Shown: positions 6,168 to 15,100 of the stretch, in pieces
How positions within the stretch are numbered: the stretch's first letter is position 1
Layout of the letters: each line of letters opens with the position of its first letter
Made by a program: the position numbers and the translations under genes
The notes under the pieces: generated by a model
Told to the model about the DNA's origin: nothing
Seen by the model: the letters and a program-made list of their open reading frames with translations, nothing else
The model's database searches: none
Virus record (IMG/VR): IMGVR_UViG_3300047277_000013
Coordinates: 1 to 43,197 of that record
Reading direction: 5' to 3' (one strand)
DNA length: 43,197 bases
Source of the DNA: a virus

Positions 6168-6206
6168 AAAAAAAAGGAGAACCAAGGTATTGACCAAGGT
6201 TCTCCT
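6168..6206 (-). terminator. Intrinsic terminator between terminase genes
   Basis: On the minus strand AGGAGAACC and GGTTCTCCT form a 9-bp stem, with a short inner GG/CC pair, followed by eight T residues. Its place between the small and large terminase genes should reduce large-subunit expression relative to the virion genes. Confidence 0.85.
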
Positions 6207-6250
6207 ATTATCGTGCTGTGATGAGCCTGTATGGAGCTGTATGCTACCTT

Positions 6251-6514
6251 CTACCTTCTGATAGAGATTACATTATCATCTTCAAAGATAGGTAAGTCAG
6301 ATAGGTCATGTAAGGCTGATCCCTTAACGCTGATACCTTCTATCTTATTATCCTTTAGAAACTGCCTAGCGACACTTAGGATAGCAGCAGGAGGAGGTAG
6401 TCTTTCCCCTGAATCTGATAGGTATTCCTGTTCTAAGGATTGCCTTAAGATTTTAGCTAGTGTGCCATGTAGTGTCCCTAGTTCTTTTTCATCTGCTTTA
6501 TTGATTATACTCAT
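6251..6514 (-). CDS. Terminase small subunit (T7 gp18-like)
   Basis: 87 aa, the length of T7 gp18 (89 aa). Features are a helical N-terminal half (ELGTLHGTLAKILRQSLEQE), a proline-rich turn LPPPAAILSVARQFLKDN, and a C-terminal acidic segment typical of T7-type DNA maturase A. It recognises the concatemer and presents it to the large subunit. The start overlaps the end of the membrane-protein gene by 4 nt (ATGA-type). The identification rests on position and pattern. Confidence 0.85.
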   Translation of the reverse strand: MSIINKADEKELGTLHGTLAKILRQSLEQEYLSDSGERLPPPAAILSVARQFLKDNKIEGISVKGSALHDLSDLPIFEDDNVISIRR

Positions 6515-6729
6515 AAGAATATTGCCTTAAGTAAACTACTGACACCCATTGACTGAGCTAAGAACATTACTACAGCTCCTGTGGTTATAAACTTTATTTG
6601 TTGAATGTTCTTCTCGATATTCACAACGGATACCGAAAGATTCTTTGAGATGTCTCTAAGGTCTTTGAGTTCTTCATTGTGATTCTCAGCGAGGAACTCA
6701 AGTCTTATGATCCTGTGTTCTAGTTCCAT
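6511..6729 (-). CDS. Holin-like protein with coiled coil and C-terminal membrane span
   Basis: 72 aa. Residues 1-45 are a charged amphipathic helix (EHRIIRLEFLAENHNEELKD onward), and residues 46-72 form a hydrophobic span (FITTGAVVMFLAQSMGVSSL). The coiled-coil-plus-tail-anchor layout resembles XhlA-type lysis proteins. It occupies the slot of the T7 holin gene 17.5, between the tail fibre and the small terminase. A different holin candidate lies at 24495-24680, so one may be an antiholin or have another membrane role. Confidence 0.65.
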   Translation of the reverse strand: MELEHRIIRLEFLAENHNEELKDLRDISKNLSVSVVNIEKNIQQIKFITTGAVVMFLAQSMGVSSLLKAIFL

Positions 6730-6737
6730 ATTGGTGT

Positions 6738-7409
6738 CTACTCGTACATTATGTTAATTGAGCCAGCATCAAAAGCATCTGTTCCGTTTACTGTAGTGAT
6801 GCGAACTCGGTCTAATGTGCTACCAAGAGCAATAGAGCCAGCTTGAAAAGTTGCTCTTGATGACTCAGAATATCCTATTGAGCCTGTCATAGTAAAAGTG
6901 TTTCCTGTTAAAAGCATAAATGTCATAGCTCCATGTCTTATGTAAGAAGCCGCACCTACACTGTCAATTATAAATCCTGAGCCATTATTAGTGTTAGTAA
7001 CACCTAACCCAGCCCCTACTGTATTTAAATTTGTTCCAAAATACCCTGTTGTTGCAATCGTTCCGCTACCTAGTTGAACTTGGACAACACTAGAGCCATT
7101 CGTACTAACCCCACTAAACATCACCGTAATTCGTTTAGCCCAACTAGGAATACCAGTAAAGTCTATAGACGTACCTGAAGTTGAAGCTTGAGCTGTACCT
7201 GAAGTCAATACAGAAGAACCCATAGAACTTACAACCGCACCAGTAATAGTCGGTGATGTTAAAGTCTTATTCGTCAAGGTATCTGTAGTAGCCTTGCCTA
7301 CCAACGTATCTGTAGCGACAGGTAGCGTTAAGACTGAAGCCCCTGCAACTGCTGGTGCTGATAATGTTATCGAACCGCTCGTATCGCCTGAAACTACTAT
7401 ACTACTCAT
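6738..7409 (-). CDS. Tail fibre tip protein
   Basis: 223 aa, Ser/Thr/Gly-rich. It contains TTDTLTNKTLTSPTITGAV (about residues 40-58), a repeat type common in phage tail fibres, followed by a beta-rich C-terminal domain (RITVMFSGVST, YIRHGAMTFML) likely to be the receptor-binding head. It is the last of the fibre genes, overlaps the 75-aa gene upstream by 4 nt and precedes the holin-like gene. Confidence 0.75.
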   Translation of the reverse strand: MSSIVVSGDTSGSITLSAPAVAGASVLTLPVATDTLVGKATTDTLTNKTLTSPTITGAVVSSMGSSVLTSGTAQASTSGTSIDFTGIPSWAKRITVMFSGVSTNGSSVVQVQLGSGTIATTGYFGTNLNTVGAGLGVTNTNNGSGFIIDSVGAASYIRHGAMTFMLLTGNTFTMTGSIGYSESSRATFQAGSIALGSTLDRVRITTVNGTDAFDAGSINIMYE

Positions 7410-7633
7410 ACTGCTATCCCCAATAAGGATTTAAGTTCATCCACTGATAATCCAGCAGATGCTAGTTTCTCTTGTGGAGTTGGTTCTACTGGAGCTGGTT
7501 GATTAGCTTCAATCTCTGCTTGTATAGCCTGTGCTTCTTCGTCTGTAATTGGAGTGCAATCAGCAGTGAGTAGATATTCAAACTCAGCAGAATCAAGAAA
7601 GTGTAGGTTGTTGTTTGTGTTTTTGTAATACAT
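7406..7633 (-). CDS. Probable tail fibre assembly protein, 75 aa
   Basis: MYYKNTNNNLHFLDSAEFEY, then an acidic helix TDEEAQAIQAEIEANQ, a proline linker and TPQEKLASAGLSVDELKSLL. The order (aromatic N-terminus, ITDEEA, proline linker, QEKL helix) is that of small fibre-associated chaperone-type proteins encoded beside phage tail fibres. It sits between two fibre genes. Role by context and pattern only. Confidence 0.6.
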   Translation of the reverse strand: MYYKNTNNNLHFLDSAEFEYLLTADCTPITDEEAQAIQAEIEANQPAPVEPTPQEKLASAGLSVDELKSLLGIAV

Positions 7634-7642
7634 ATTTTTTCC

Positions 7643-8467
7643 TTATCTGAGTTCAAATGCAGTATAGGCAAGTGAGGTAGTAACAACATAGTTTAATCCA
7701 CTAGGAATAACCACTACTAAAGGTGAGTAGTTCCCAGTATTGCTTGAGTTCCCCGTTGCCACTACATTACTGCCCACCGTTATTGATACTCCTCCAGAGC
7801 CATTTGTGTATAAGACATTAAGTACAATCGGCTTACCTGTTGTGTTATAATAAGTAGTGCCACTTGTCCTTGTTACCGCTTGCCAAGTCTGCCCATACCC
7901 CAAAGAACTCATAGCTGCTAATGCTTGACCACCTTGACCTTGTATCGTACTAGGAGCAGTTGCCCATGTTCCAGCAGTTGCTTGAGTTGACTCTATGTAG
8001 CCTACGACTCTAAAAGGTAGTGAAGTTCTTGCAGTTGTTGAGTACACTACGTTAGCGGCATTAGAACCAGCAATAATCGCTGTAGTAGAGATTAAAGTAG
8101 TTTCATCTAGGTTAGTACCTCCAGCAATATTGACTACTGCAAGTTCTACTGTTCCAGCGTTATCAAGAGCTATTACTACAAGTCTTGATTGTCGAGCTGA
8201 TACTGTGCCTAAAGTTGCTGTGCTTGGTACTACAACAGAAATAGCTGTAGCCACTGTTCTGGTGTTGATTGTTCCTGAAGTTAGCGGAGTGTTTCTAAAG
8301 TTCAGTATCGTAGGGTTTAAAGTACAAGTTAATGCACTGGTCGCTACTGAAGCTGTTACTGGTTGAATAGGTATAACACCACCTATCAATCCACCTGTTC
8401 CACCTGAGCTTGTAACTAAGGGTACTGGGAGTGTACAACCTAAAGTTCCATCGAGAATTATTGCCAT
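7643..8467 (-). CDS. Tail fibre or receptor-binding protein
   Basis: 274 aa, beta-rich and low in charge. It contains a GQGGQALAAMSSLGYGQTWQ segment (about residues 180-199) followed by a C-terminal beta-sandwich-like end (KPIVLNVLYTNGSGGVSITV). The GYGQTWQ pattern is typical of C-terminal domains of many phage side-tail fibres. Its start touches the stop of the 82-aa gene. It is probably one of three alternative or stacked fibre tips in this locus. Confidence 0.75.
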   Translation of the reverse strand: MAIILDGTLGCTLPVPLVTSSGGTGGLIGGVIPIQPVTASVATSALTCTLNPTILNFRNTPLTSGTINTRTVATAISVVVPSTATLGTVSARQSRLVVIALDNAGTVELAVVNIAGGTNLDETTLISTTAIIAGSNAANVVYSTTARTSLPFRVVGYIESTQATAGTWATAPSTIQGQGGQALAAMSSLGYGQTWQAVTRTSGTTYYNTTGKPIVLNVLYTNGSGGVSITVGSNVVATGNSSNTGNYSPLVVVIPSGLNYVVTTSLAYTAFELR

Positions 8468-8715
8468 TAGTTATTCTCCAATACAGGCAGTTGGACTGCT
8501 TTAAGTTCATCCAAAGTAGTCAAGCTGTCAACCTGTTGAGTTGCACCTCGCAGCACTTGTTTCTTAGCTTCAATGTCTGCTAAAGCTACAGGGTCAGCTA
8601 GATTCCTAAGTTGAGCTACGTCTAATGCTTGAAGCAATGGTGTACGTTCTGTTCTTAGGCGGTCTTTAGTTATTTCTTGTGCTTTAGTGAAGTTGATACT
8701 TATGCCCATGTCCAC
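8467..8715 (-). CDS. Probable tail fibre assembly protein, 82 aa
   Basis: MDMGISINFTKAQEITKDRL, then helical EIKD-type segments and QQVDSLTTLDELKAVQLPVL. Helical, with no membrane span. Two ATGs are possible (8715 and 8709); both lie inside the end of the 56-aa gene. The N-terminal part, in which a helix is followed by RTERTPLLQALD, is of a type widely found after phage tail genes with the 56-aa partner upstream. Role by context. Confidence 0.6.
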   Translation of the reverse strand: MDMGISINFTKAQEITKDRLRTERTPLLQALDVAQLRNLADPVALADIEAKKQVLRGATQQVDSLTTLDELKAVQLPVLENN

Positions 8716-8870
8716 GCCCCTCTAAAAGTTCTATCTGATGGAATAGTGTCAGTATCAACAATTTCATACTCAGCACCTTCTGGTATGTCTTTCATACAAG
8801 CTTCAATGGTGTCCGCTGGTATGATTACAGCAACACCGCCATCTTCTGTTTTGTATATTATTCTTTTCAT
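8700..8870 (-). CDS. Small tail-associated protein, 56 aa
   Basis: MKRIIYKTEDGGVAVIIPAD, then a segment IPEGAEYEIVDTDTIPSDRT and an aromatic end (FRGAWTWA). The DRTFRxAW ending and the IIY(K/Q)TxDGGVAV opening define a small conserved protein found beside tail genes of many phages and prophages. The ATG is at 8870. It overlaps the next gene by 16 nt, which suggests coupled translation and a shared assembly role. Confidence 0.65.
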   Translation of the reverse strand: MKRIIYKTEDGGVAVIIPADTIEACMKDIPEGAEYEIVDTDTIPSDRTFRGAWTWA

Positions 8871-8882
8871 TGTTTTACCCTT

Positions 8883-9428
8883 TTAGCGGAAGATTGACAG
8901 TGATACCAGTTGAGCATCAGAGAGGGTATTAGTAGATATTACTGTTTGTATTCTGCACGCCCCCACCGAGGTGGCTGCAAGAGAGTTATATATTCTCGGC
9001 ACTATCCATGCGTTAGATGCACCTGTATCTGCCCTATTAAGCGCACCAACTGAGTAATTAGCATCAGGCATAGCAGTAGTGAAGTTGACCGTGTAATCAC
9101 CAGTACCATTATCAGTAATACTCGATACGTTTCCACTTGCACGAATAGCCACAGTACCTGTACCGTCAAAGTTGACCCATGCTCTGCACATATAAAGAGG
9201 AGCTGTACCTGATATGGTTGGCACTTGGGCTGAGTCTATGGTTGGTGTGGTTAGCGTAGGTGTAACCAAAGTAGGAGAAGTCAACGAGTTAGCAAAAGTA
9301 ACCTTCTGACTTGCACTTATACTCAGTGCTGTAACCCCTGCTGTTTGTAGAGCCAGTACACCCGAAGCATCACCTGAAGTGACAAGCCCACCGCCCCCTG
9401 CGCTATTTGCTGAAATTGTTGCTGCCAT
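8883..9428 (-). CDS. Tail fibre protein with (TSPTLVTPTLTTPTI) segment
   Basis: 181 aa. The N-terminal part has TFANSLTSPTLVTPTLTTPT, a fibre shaft-type repeat, and the C-terminal part (about 80-181) is a beta-rich domain starting MCRAWVNFDGTGTVAIRASG. The latter resembles receptor-binding ends of many phage fibres and phage-tail repeat proteins. It starts directly after the 192-aa fibre gene (TAAATG), so the two may form one extended fibre. Confidence 0.75.
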   Translation of the reverse strand: MAATISANSAGGGGLVTSGDASGVLALQTAGVTALSISASQKVTFANSLTSPTLVTPTLTTPTIDSAQVPTISGTAPLYMCRAWVNFDGTGTVAIRASGNVSSITDNGTGDYTVNFTTAMPDANYSVGALNRADTGASNAWIVPRIYNSLAATSVGACRIQTVISTNTLSDAQLVSLSIFR

Positions 9429-10007
9429 TTAGAGTACCGCCCATCGTGAACCTGAAGACACCGTTACCGCTATCCCAGAGTTAATTGTTATAGCACCTAC
9501 ACTAGATGCTGATTTACCTACAGGAACTGTATAAGCTGTAGTAATTACCTGTGAGTTAAGAACAAACACTTGGTCAGTACCACCACCTGTTGCTCCACCA
9601 CCAACATTACCCCAAGCTGTCCCGTTGTATCCCTCGAAACCTACGGTAGTAGTGTTATACCTAAAGTATCCTGTAAGAGGAGTAACATCTCGTTGAGCTG
9701 TTGTACCTACAGGTGTACTTGAAGACCCTGTAGCTGAAGTTCTCGCACCTAAGCCTACTAAGGCTGTAGCACTAGTTGTACCGCCAGTTCCACCATTAAG
9801 AAGTGGAAGAGAGCCTGTAACCTGAGTTGTTAAGTTAACTGCACTGGTAGCTATTTCAGTTGTAGTGATAGAACCTGAAGGTAGTACATAAGCTTTTATA
9901 AGAGCTACTGAGAGACTCTTAGATGTTAATGAGTCATTTACTTCTATCTGCATAGTTCCAGCAGCAGCACTAGCTACTGTTAGATCTGAGATTTTAATAT
10001 CTGCCAT
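9429..10007 (-). CDS. Tail fibre shaft protein
   Basis: 192 aa, Ser/Thr/Ala-rich. MADIKISDLTVASAAAGTMQ is followed by LPLLNGGTGGTTSATALVGL, the GGTG(G/T)TTS segment characteristic of phage fibre shafts, and FRYNTTTVGFEGYNGTAWGN, a common fibre motif. It likely polymerises as a trimeric shaft between the particle-proximal adaptor and the tip proteins. Confidence 0.8.
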   Translation of the reverse strand: MADIKISDLTVASAAAGTMQIEVNDSLTSKSLSVALIKAYVLPSGSITTTEIATSAVNLTTQVTGSLPLLNGGTGGTTSATALVGLGARTSATGSSSTPVGTTAQRDVTPLTGYFRYNTTTVGFEGYNGTAWGNVGGGATGGGTDQVFVLNSQVITTAYTVPVGKSASSVGAITINSGIAVTVSSGSRWAVL

Positions 10008-10041
10008 ATTGTATTATTCCTATTTAATAAAGTAGATGATG

Positions 10042-11085
10042 TTATGCCACTCGTTTCCAAGTATTGTTATCATTAACATAGACCTTTGGTATTACCCATG
10101 ATCCACCAGAGTTCTTAACATAAGGAGTAACAGTACCCCAAGTTGAATCCATAGCTTTACCTGAGATAGAACCATTGAAGGGGATAAGTGTTGCGTCAAC
10201 TACTATTTCTGAAGTAGCGATCCCTATTTGTTCTGATAAGACTCGAACTCCACCTAGATTAGTTACCCTAACATTTAGACCATCTTGAGTTACCCTTCTA
10301 TTTACTGTACCACCGTGTACTGCACTTAATACTGTCATTAGATCACCGTTTAATATGCTTGTTGTTGAGCTTATGTAAGCAAAGATATTCATAGGTAAAT
10401 TAGTAGCTAAGGCATAGCAACTAGATGAACCATTAATTAAAGCTGCTGCTGCTTCTATCAATAAGGGGTATATAGTAAATGCACCCTGAGCTGATAGTTG
10501 AGTTTTAGCTCCAGCTATAAATGAACCTAAAGATACCTGTGAACTAACACTAGGAAGACTTAAAGTAACTGCCTGTGTTAGAGAAGGTATTGAGCTTACT
10601 GAAGCTGCTGAACTTATAGAAACCACAGCATTTAATATCTTCATTGCTGAGTTAATAATTGCACCAGCACTGGTAAGTGGTGACGATACGGTATAGTACA
10701 GAGATAGGGGAGAAACTAGAGTACCTAGTGAAGACAGACTAGCTGAACCTATACGAAGAAACCCCATACTTGCTACAGTTGTTCCTGTGCTTGATAGGTT
10801 AGCCGTGAAGTTTTGTATCCTGACACCGTTGCTAACTATAGTTCCTGTGGAATTACCTATCATTACCATAGAGGCTGTATAGGTTGATACACTAAGCTCA
10901 GAACCTATGGAAGCTAAAGGTGCAGTAGCATAAACTATTTTATTTATAGAATTTACTACTATCCCTACACTGTTGATTGTAACAACAGCATAGAGAGGGT
11001 TCATCTCTTGTGTAATTCTAGGTTCTAAGGCTTGGGTAACTCTGAGACTACCATCTTGGGTAACACGAAAACCACCGCCAGCCAT
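10042..11085 (-). CDS. Tail protein with RVTQDG motifs
   Basis: 347 aa. The opening MAGGGFRVTQDGSLRVTQAL and a second RVTQDGLNVRVTNLGGVRVL near residue 270 flank a long Ser/Thr/Val-rich repetitive middle (units like S-x-G-x-x-V-S-S). The C-terminus ends WVIPKVYVNDNNTWKRVA, a form common in phage tail-fibre-associated proteins. No enzymatic motif. Probably a structural spacer of the fibre complex. Confidence 0.7.
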   Translation of the reverse strand: MAGGGFRVTQDGSLRVTQALEPRITQEMNPLYAVVTINSVGIVVNSINKIVYATAPLASIGSELSVSTYTASMVMIGNSTGTIVSNGVRIQNFTANLSSTGTTVASMGFLRIGSASLSSLGTLVSPLSLYYTVSSPLTSAGAIINSAMKILNAVVSISSAASVSSIPSLTQAVTLSLPSVSSQVSLGSFIAGAKTQLSAQGAFTIYPLLIEAAAALINGSSSCYALATNLPMNIFAYISSTTSILNGDLMTVLSAVHGGTVNRRVTQDGLNVRVTNLGGVRVLSEQIGIATSEIVVDATLIPFNGSISGKAMDSTWGTVTPYVKNSGGSWVIPKVYVNDNNTWKRVA

Positions 11086-11091
11086 TACTTA

Positions 11092-11484
11092 TTAATCCAA
11101 GGTAAGGGTTAGGTTTCCAGCGGAGAACTGAATAGTGTCTCCATCAGCTACAGCCTTAGATACACTTAGAGCACCTGCCCACAATAAGTTACCTGCTGTA
11201 GAAGCATCTAAGATACCAATGTGAGTAATAGTTCCATAAGCTGCACCTACTGCTGTCCATGAGACAATCGCTGAGTTAGCCGTGACACCTGTGCCTGAAG
11301 TAGCTGCATTGAATGCTACTGTCTTTCGAGCGTAAGCACCTACAGCCACCTCAGTACCACCTACTGCATCTGTAGGTGCTGAAGTATATAAAGCTATGTA
11401 CCAAGCAGTTGGTCGTGTAACAGCACCTGCTGTCATCATATAATCTAAAGCTAATTTTTCTGCGTAATCTGATAAACCTGCCAT
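11092..11484 (-). CDS. Tail fibre-associated structural protein, 130 aa
   Basis: MAGLSDYAEKLALDYMMTAG followed by WYIALYTSAPTDA, GAYARK and a Gly/Thr/Ala-rich beta end. The A-x-Y-I-A-L-(Y/F)-T-S-x-P pattern defines a common phage tail-associated family whose exact role is unknown. It is encoded between the gp17-type adaptor and the RVTQDG protein. Confidence 0.75.
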   Translation of the reverse strand: MAGLSDYAEKLALDYMMTAGAVTRPTAWYIALYTSAPTDAVGGTEVAVGAYARKTVAFNAATSGTGVTANSAIVSWTAVGAAYGTITHIGILDASTAGNLLWAGALSVSKAVADGDTIQFSAGNLTLTLD

Positions 11485-11512
11485 TTGTTATTCCTTTATA
11501 TATATAGAAGTG

Positions 11513-12100
11513 TTAAGAAGTAATTTTGAACCATACATCACCTATAGCTCCACCTGAGGGTGAAGCTGTAGATACTGTAAAGGATGCTATGATGTTATCT
11601 GCTTGAGTTAACAGTGCTTGAGATGAAGCATTAATAGCTGTAGCGATGTTTAACTGGCTTGTCATACCTGTATCTATATAGTTCTTAGTTGCTAAATCTT
11701 GAGGATCAAGAGGATCAGCAGAGTTAACTATACGAGATAGCCCAATATTAAACGTCCCATCTAGTTCGGGAAATAGACCCTGAGATACATCATCTTCAAC
11801 CTCTTGAGAGACATAGAGGTTATAGGTAACTAGTAGATCAAGGTCTTTCTCTAGTAGAACTGAGCCGTCACTGAAGTTAACAATAGCTGTTTCTTTAGGT
11901 GTGCTCCTTTTGATTTCTACTGGTAAACCACCATCAGGAGCTACTGTGAAGTGAAGAGTGCTTGAGTTTAAGAAGGTGAATGCAGTGGTTGCTACACCAT
12001 TAACAGCCACATTAATATGAGTCGGATCAAGATAAGGGAAGCTAAAGGTAAAATTCTGTGTGCTTCCATTACCTGTGTAACGAACGTAGCTATATGCCAC
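11513..12100 (-). CDS. Tail fibre adaptor (T7 gp17 N-terminal domain only)
   Basis: 195 aa. The N-terminal 130 residues match the T7 gp17 attachment domain: YVRYTGNGSTQNFTFSFPYL, then VEIKRSTPKETAIVNFSDGS, then LDLLVTYNLYVSQEVED, and ATKNYIDTGM. In T7 the same chain continues into shaft and tip (553 aa); here it stops after a short helical segment, and the rest is supplied by separate downstream genes. It should dock the fibre complex to the tail tube. Confidence 0.85.
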   Translation of the reverse strand: MAYSYVRYTGNGSTQNFTFSFPYLDPTHINVAVNGVATTAFTFLNSSTLHFTVAPDGGLPVEIKRSTPKETAIVNFSDGSVLLEKDLDLLVTYNLYVSQEVEDDVSQGLFPELDGTFNIGLSRIVNSADPLDPQDLATKNYIDTGMTSQLNIATAINASSQALLTQADNIIASFTVSTASPSGGAIGDVWFKITS

Positions 12101-12118
12101 TAGGGTATCTCCTATTTG

Positions 12119-15100
12119 TTATTGTTGCTGTTGGAAGAGGGGAGGGGGTGCAGCAGGTTTAGACCCTTTGTAATCATTAAGACCTAGCTGTGATTCAAAC
12201 TTCTGTTGCATTGAGTTACGAGTACTCTCTAATACTCCTTGTTCTTCCTGCATCATCTGAAAGAAAGCTGTATCCTGATAGGCTTTGATAACCTGTTGAA
12301 CAGCTTCTACCCTGATTCCATTCTGTTTGAATGTACCATCTGGTAGATCACTCTTAAGGATAGGGAGTAGTCCTTCTGAAGGGTTTAGTTTCTTATAGTT
12401 GTTCTGCCACTTATCATAAAGAGTCTCTTTACCATCAGCAGTCAGCACAGTCCTAAGATCCATATTACCTGCCTCAGGTCTCTTGAATGCAGGTATAAAG
12501 GTTTGACCTGTCACCCGACCTAATCTAGCTAATTCCCCCAAGACATAAAGATCATCAGTTGATTTACCTCTACCTAGTTCTTCCTTAGTAGTGGTAGAGA
12601 ACATATTGAATAGAGCTTCGGTATCCGCAAGTTGCTTGATGTTACCTAAGGCATCATAAGCATAAGGAGCTTTAATGTCAGGAAGATCAAGACCTAAGTT
12701 ACCTAGTCTATGTTCTATAACTTGGAAGAGTGTTACTGGGTCTTTAGTTGTAGGGTCGTTGCTTTGAGATATCTTGGTAAAGGTATGAGGTGTTAACAAA
12801 GATAGTTTCTCACTGAATAACTTTAGTAATGCACCTTCACTTCTTTCAGGATCTGCAAGACTCTCAAAGAATTTAGCGGTTGTCTCTAGACCTGCAATAA
12901 GATTCGCATCCCTTATAGCCATAGTAATAGAACCTGTTGCTACACCTATGTAAGCCTCAAGTTTCTTAGATACCGCAGCATCAACAAACTCACCTTGAGC
13001 TTCTCTTATATGTACCTTATCCATAAGTTCTAACCCATTAATAAGTATTTTAATAGGAGTAGATAAAGGTTCAACACCCTTGTATGACCACCAAGAACCA
13101 TCATCCAACTGTATTGAGTACAGAGGTTTGTTATCAGTTTCGACCATACCAGCTCGTAGCTTATAGTCACTTGTACCACCACCTGTGATCTTACCTTGAC
13201 CATACATAGTAAGTACTTGACCTGCAATAGCTATAGAAGTTAAGGCTTCACCTTTGGCTCGTACTTGTCTTAAAGTACCATTGACTCCCTTTAGATCAGC
13301 TATGAACTTAGGTGCAAATAGGTTTAGACCAGCAGTCAGTCTCATGCCTTCCTCAAAGACTCTGATAGGTGTCCTAAAGAACAACTGCCCTATAATAATT
13401 TTAAGAGAAGGACTCTGGCTAACTAAATGTTCATATCCTTTAGCAGTAGTAGAAGCAATACCTTCGCCTGAGAATCTCTCTTTATACAAGACATTCCTAG
13501 CATAACTTAAGGCTTCCTCATTAGTACCTACTCTTAAAGCTTGAGGATTCTTCATGGCTTCAGCTTCAACATAAGCAGCTAACTGTTTACCTTGGAAACC
13601 TCTGTTGATACCCTTGTTAATAATAGGTTGTATTAGAAGTCCATCAGGTGGTGTAGTCAGTGATTCTTTTAAAGCTTTAGCTGAGGCATCTCTCCAGTAT
13701 TTCTCTAGTGCAGCACCCTTAAGACCCTTCTGAGTACCATCTAACACAGCATCCATTGCAGCTTTACTAGCGACAAAGGTAGAGTAATTAAGATGTGCTA
13801 GGTATTCATCGGTAGCATTAAGTATCCTAGGGAAGAATCTTATTGCTCCACCTATGTGGTACTTACCTGTAATCACAGCACTACTCTCTAACATACGAGA
13901 AGAGTCTCTAGTGATTAAAGATTGTTCATACTTAAGAGCAGCCCAAGCAGCTTGGAATGCACCCTTCTGAGCACTAGCAAGTGCTGAGTAGTTAGCTAAC
14001 AATTCAACTCTAGTAGCTTTCTCTAAAGGATTAGATAGGATGAACTTAAGGTGAGGAATGATTAAAGTCTTTGTTGCTGAAGGTACTAAGTTTCTGATGA
14101 CTGTAAGAGGTGTAAATACGTTAGAGATAGCAAACTCATTGAGTCCTCTAAAGAATGTATTAAGCTTACCACTACCTTCAGTATCTAGACTTACTCTAAG
14201 CATAGCTTCAGTGTGAGTAGCTTTAAGCATCTCAGCCTGAGTGACAGCTTTCCAATCATGAGCTGCTGTTGCTTTAGCTATGTCGTCATCATACTGCTTG
14301 GTTATCTTATCGAATGCTGTGGATTTCTCTAGGTCATCCATTTGTTTTGCAAAGATATCCGCAGCTTGAAGATGTGTAAGGCTATCATCACCTGCCATGA
14401 TACTTTCAACAGAAGTCATTATCGACTGTCTATCATGTAGAGATGAACCTATTAAAGAAGATATAGCATCATCAGCTAATATCACAGGTTTAACTCTCGC
14501 TGTTATATCATCCAGTTTCTGTTGAAGAGCTGTGGCTGTCACTAGGTCAGGTGCTTCAGCAATCTTTCTTTCTAAAGTCTCCTGAGCTACCTTAGATTCC
14601 ATAGCTAAACCTTGGACACCCTTGTGAACAAACCGCATCTGCTCAGGTGAGAACCCATGATCTCCTCTTCTTAACTGCTCTAAGATAACATGTAGTTGAT
14701 CTGTAGGTAGTGCTCTAAGTTGAGCAGCTATCTTCTGACCATTACTTACCAACTCTGCTGTAGTGACATGTCCTTCAACTTCAACACCATCTATATCCCT
14801 AGCTTTAGTAGTTCTCTGTCCAGTGTTAACCTCAGGGACATCTAGTTTAACTAGGGGTACTCCTTGGGTATCTAGAGTTACAGTATTATCTTCAACTAAT
14901 CTATTCTTCTGTCTTCTACCTACGTTATCTAATGTTCCATCTACTGAAGTATTGGGATGAACTACAGAACCATCAGTGGTTACTATAGACTCTGGAGCAC
15001 CTGTAGTAGGGTTAGTATTAGGGTTTTCTAAGGAGAGAACAGTAGAGTTTTCTGGAGCACTTATGCCAGACTTATTGCTTTTAAATAAGGAGTTAAATAA

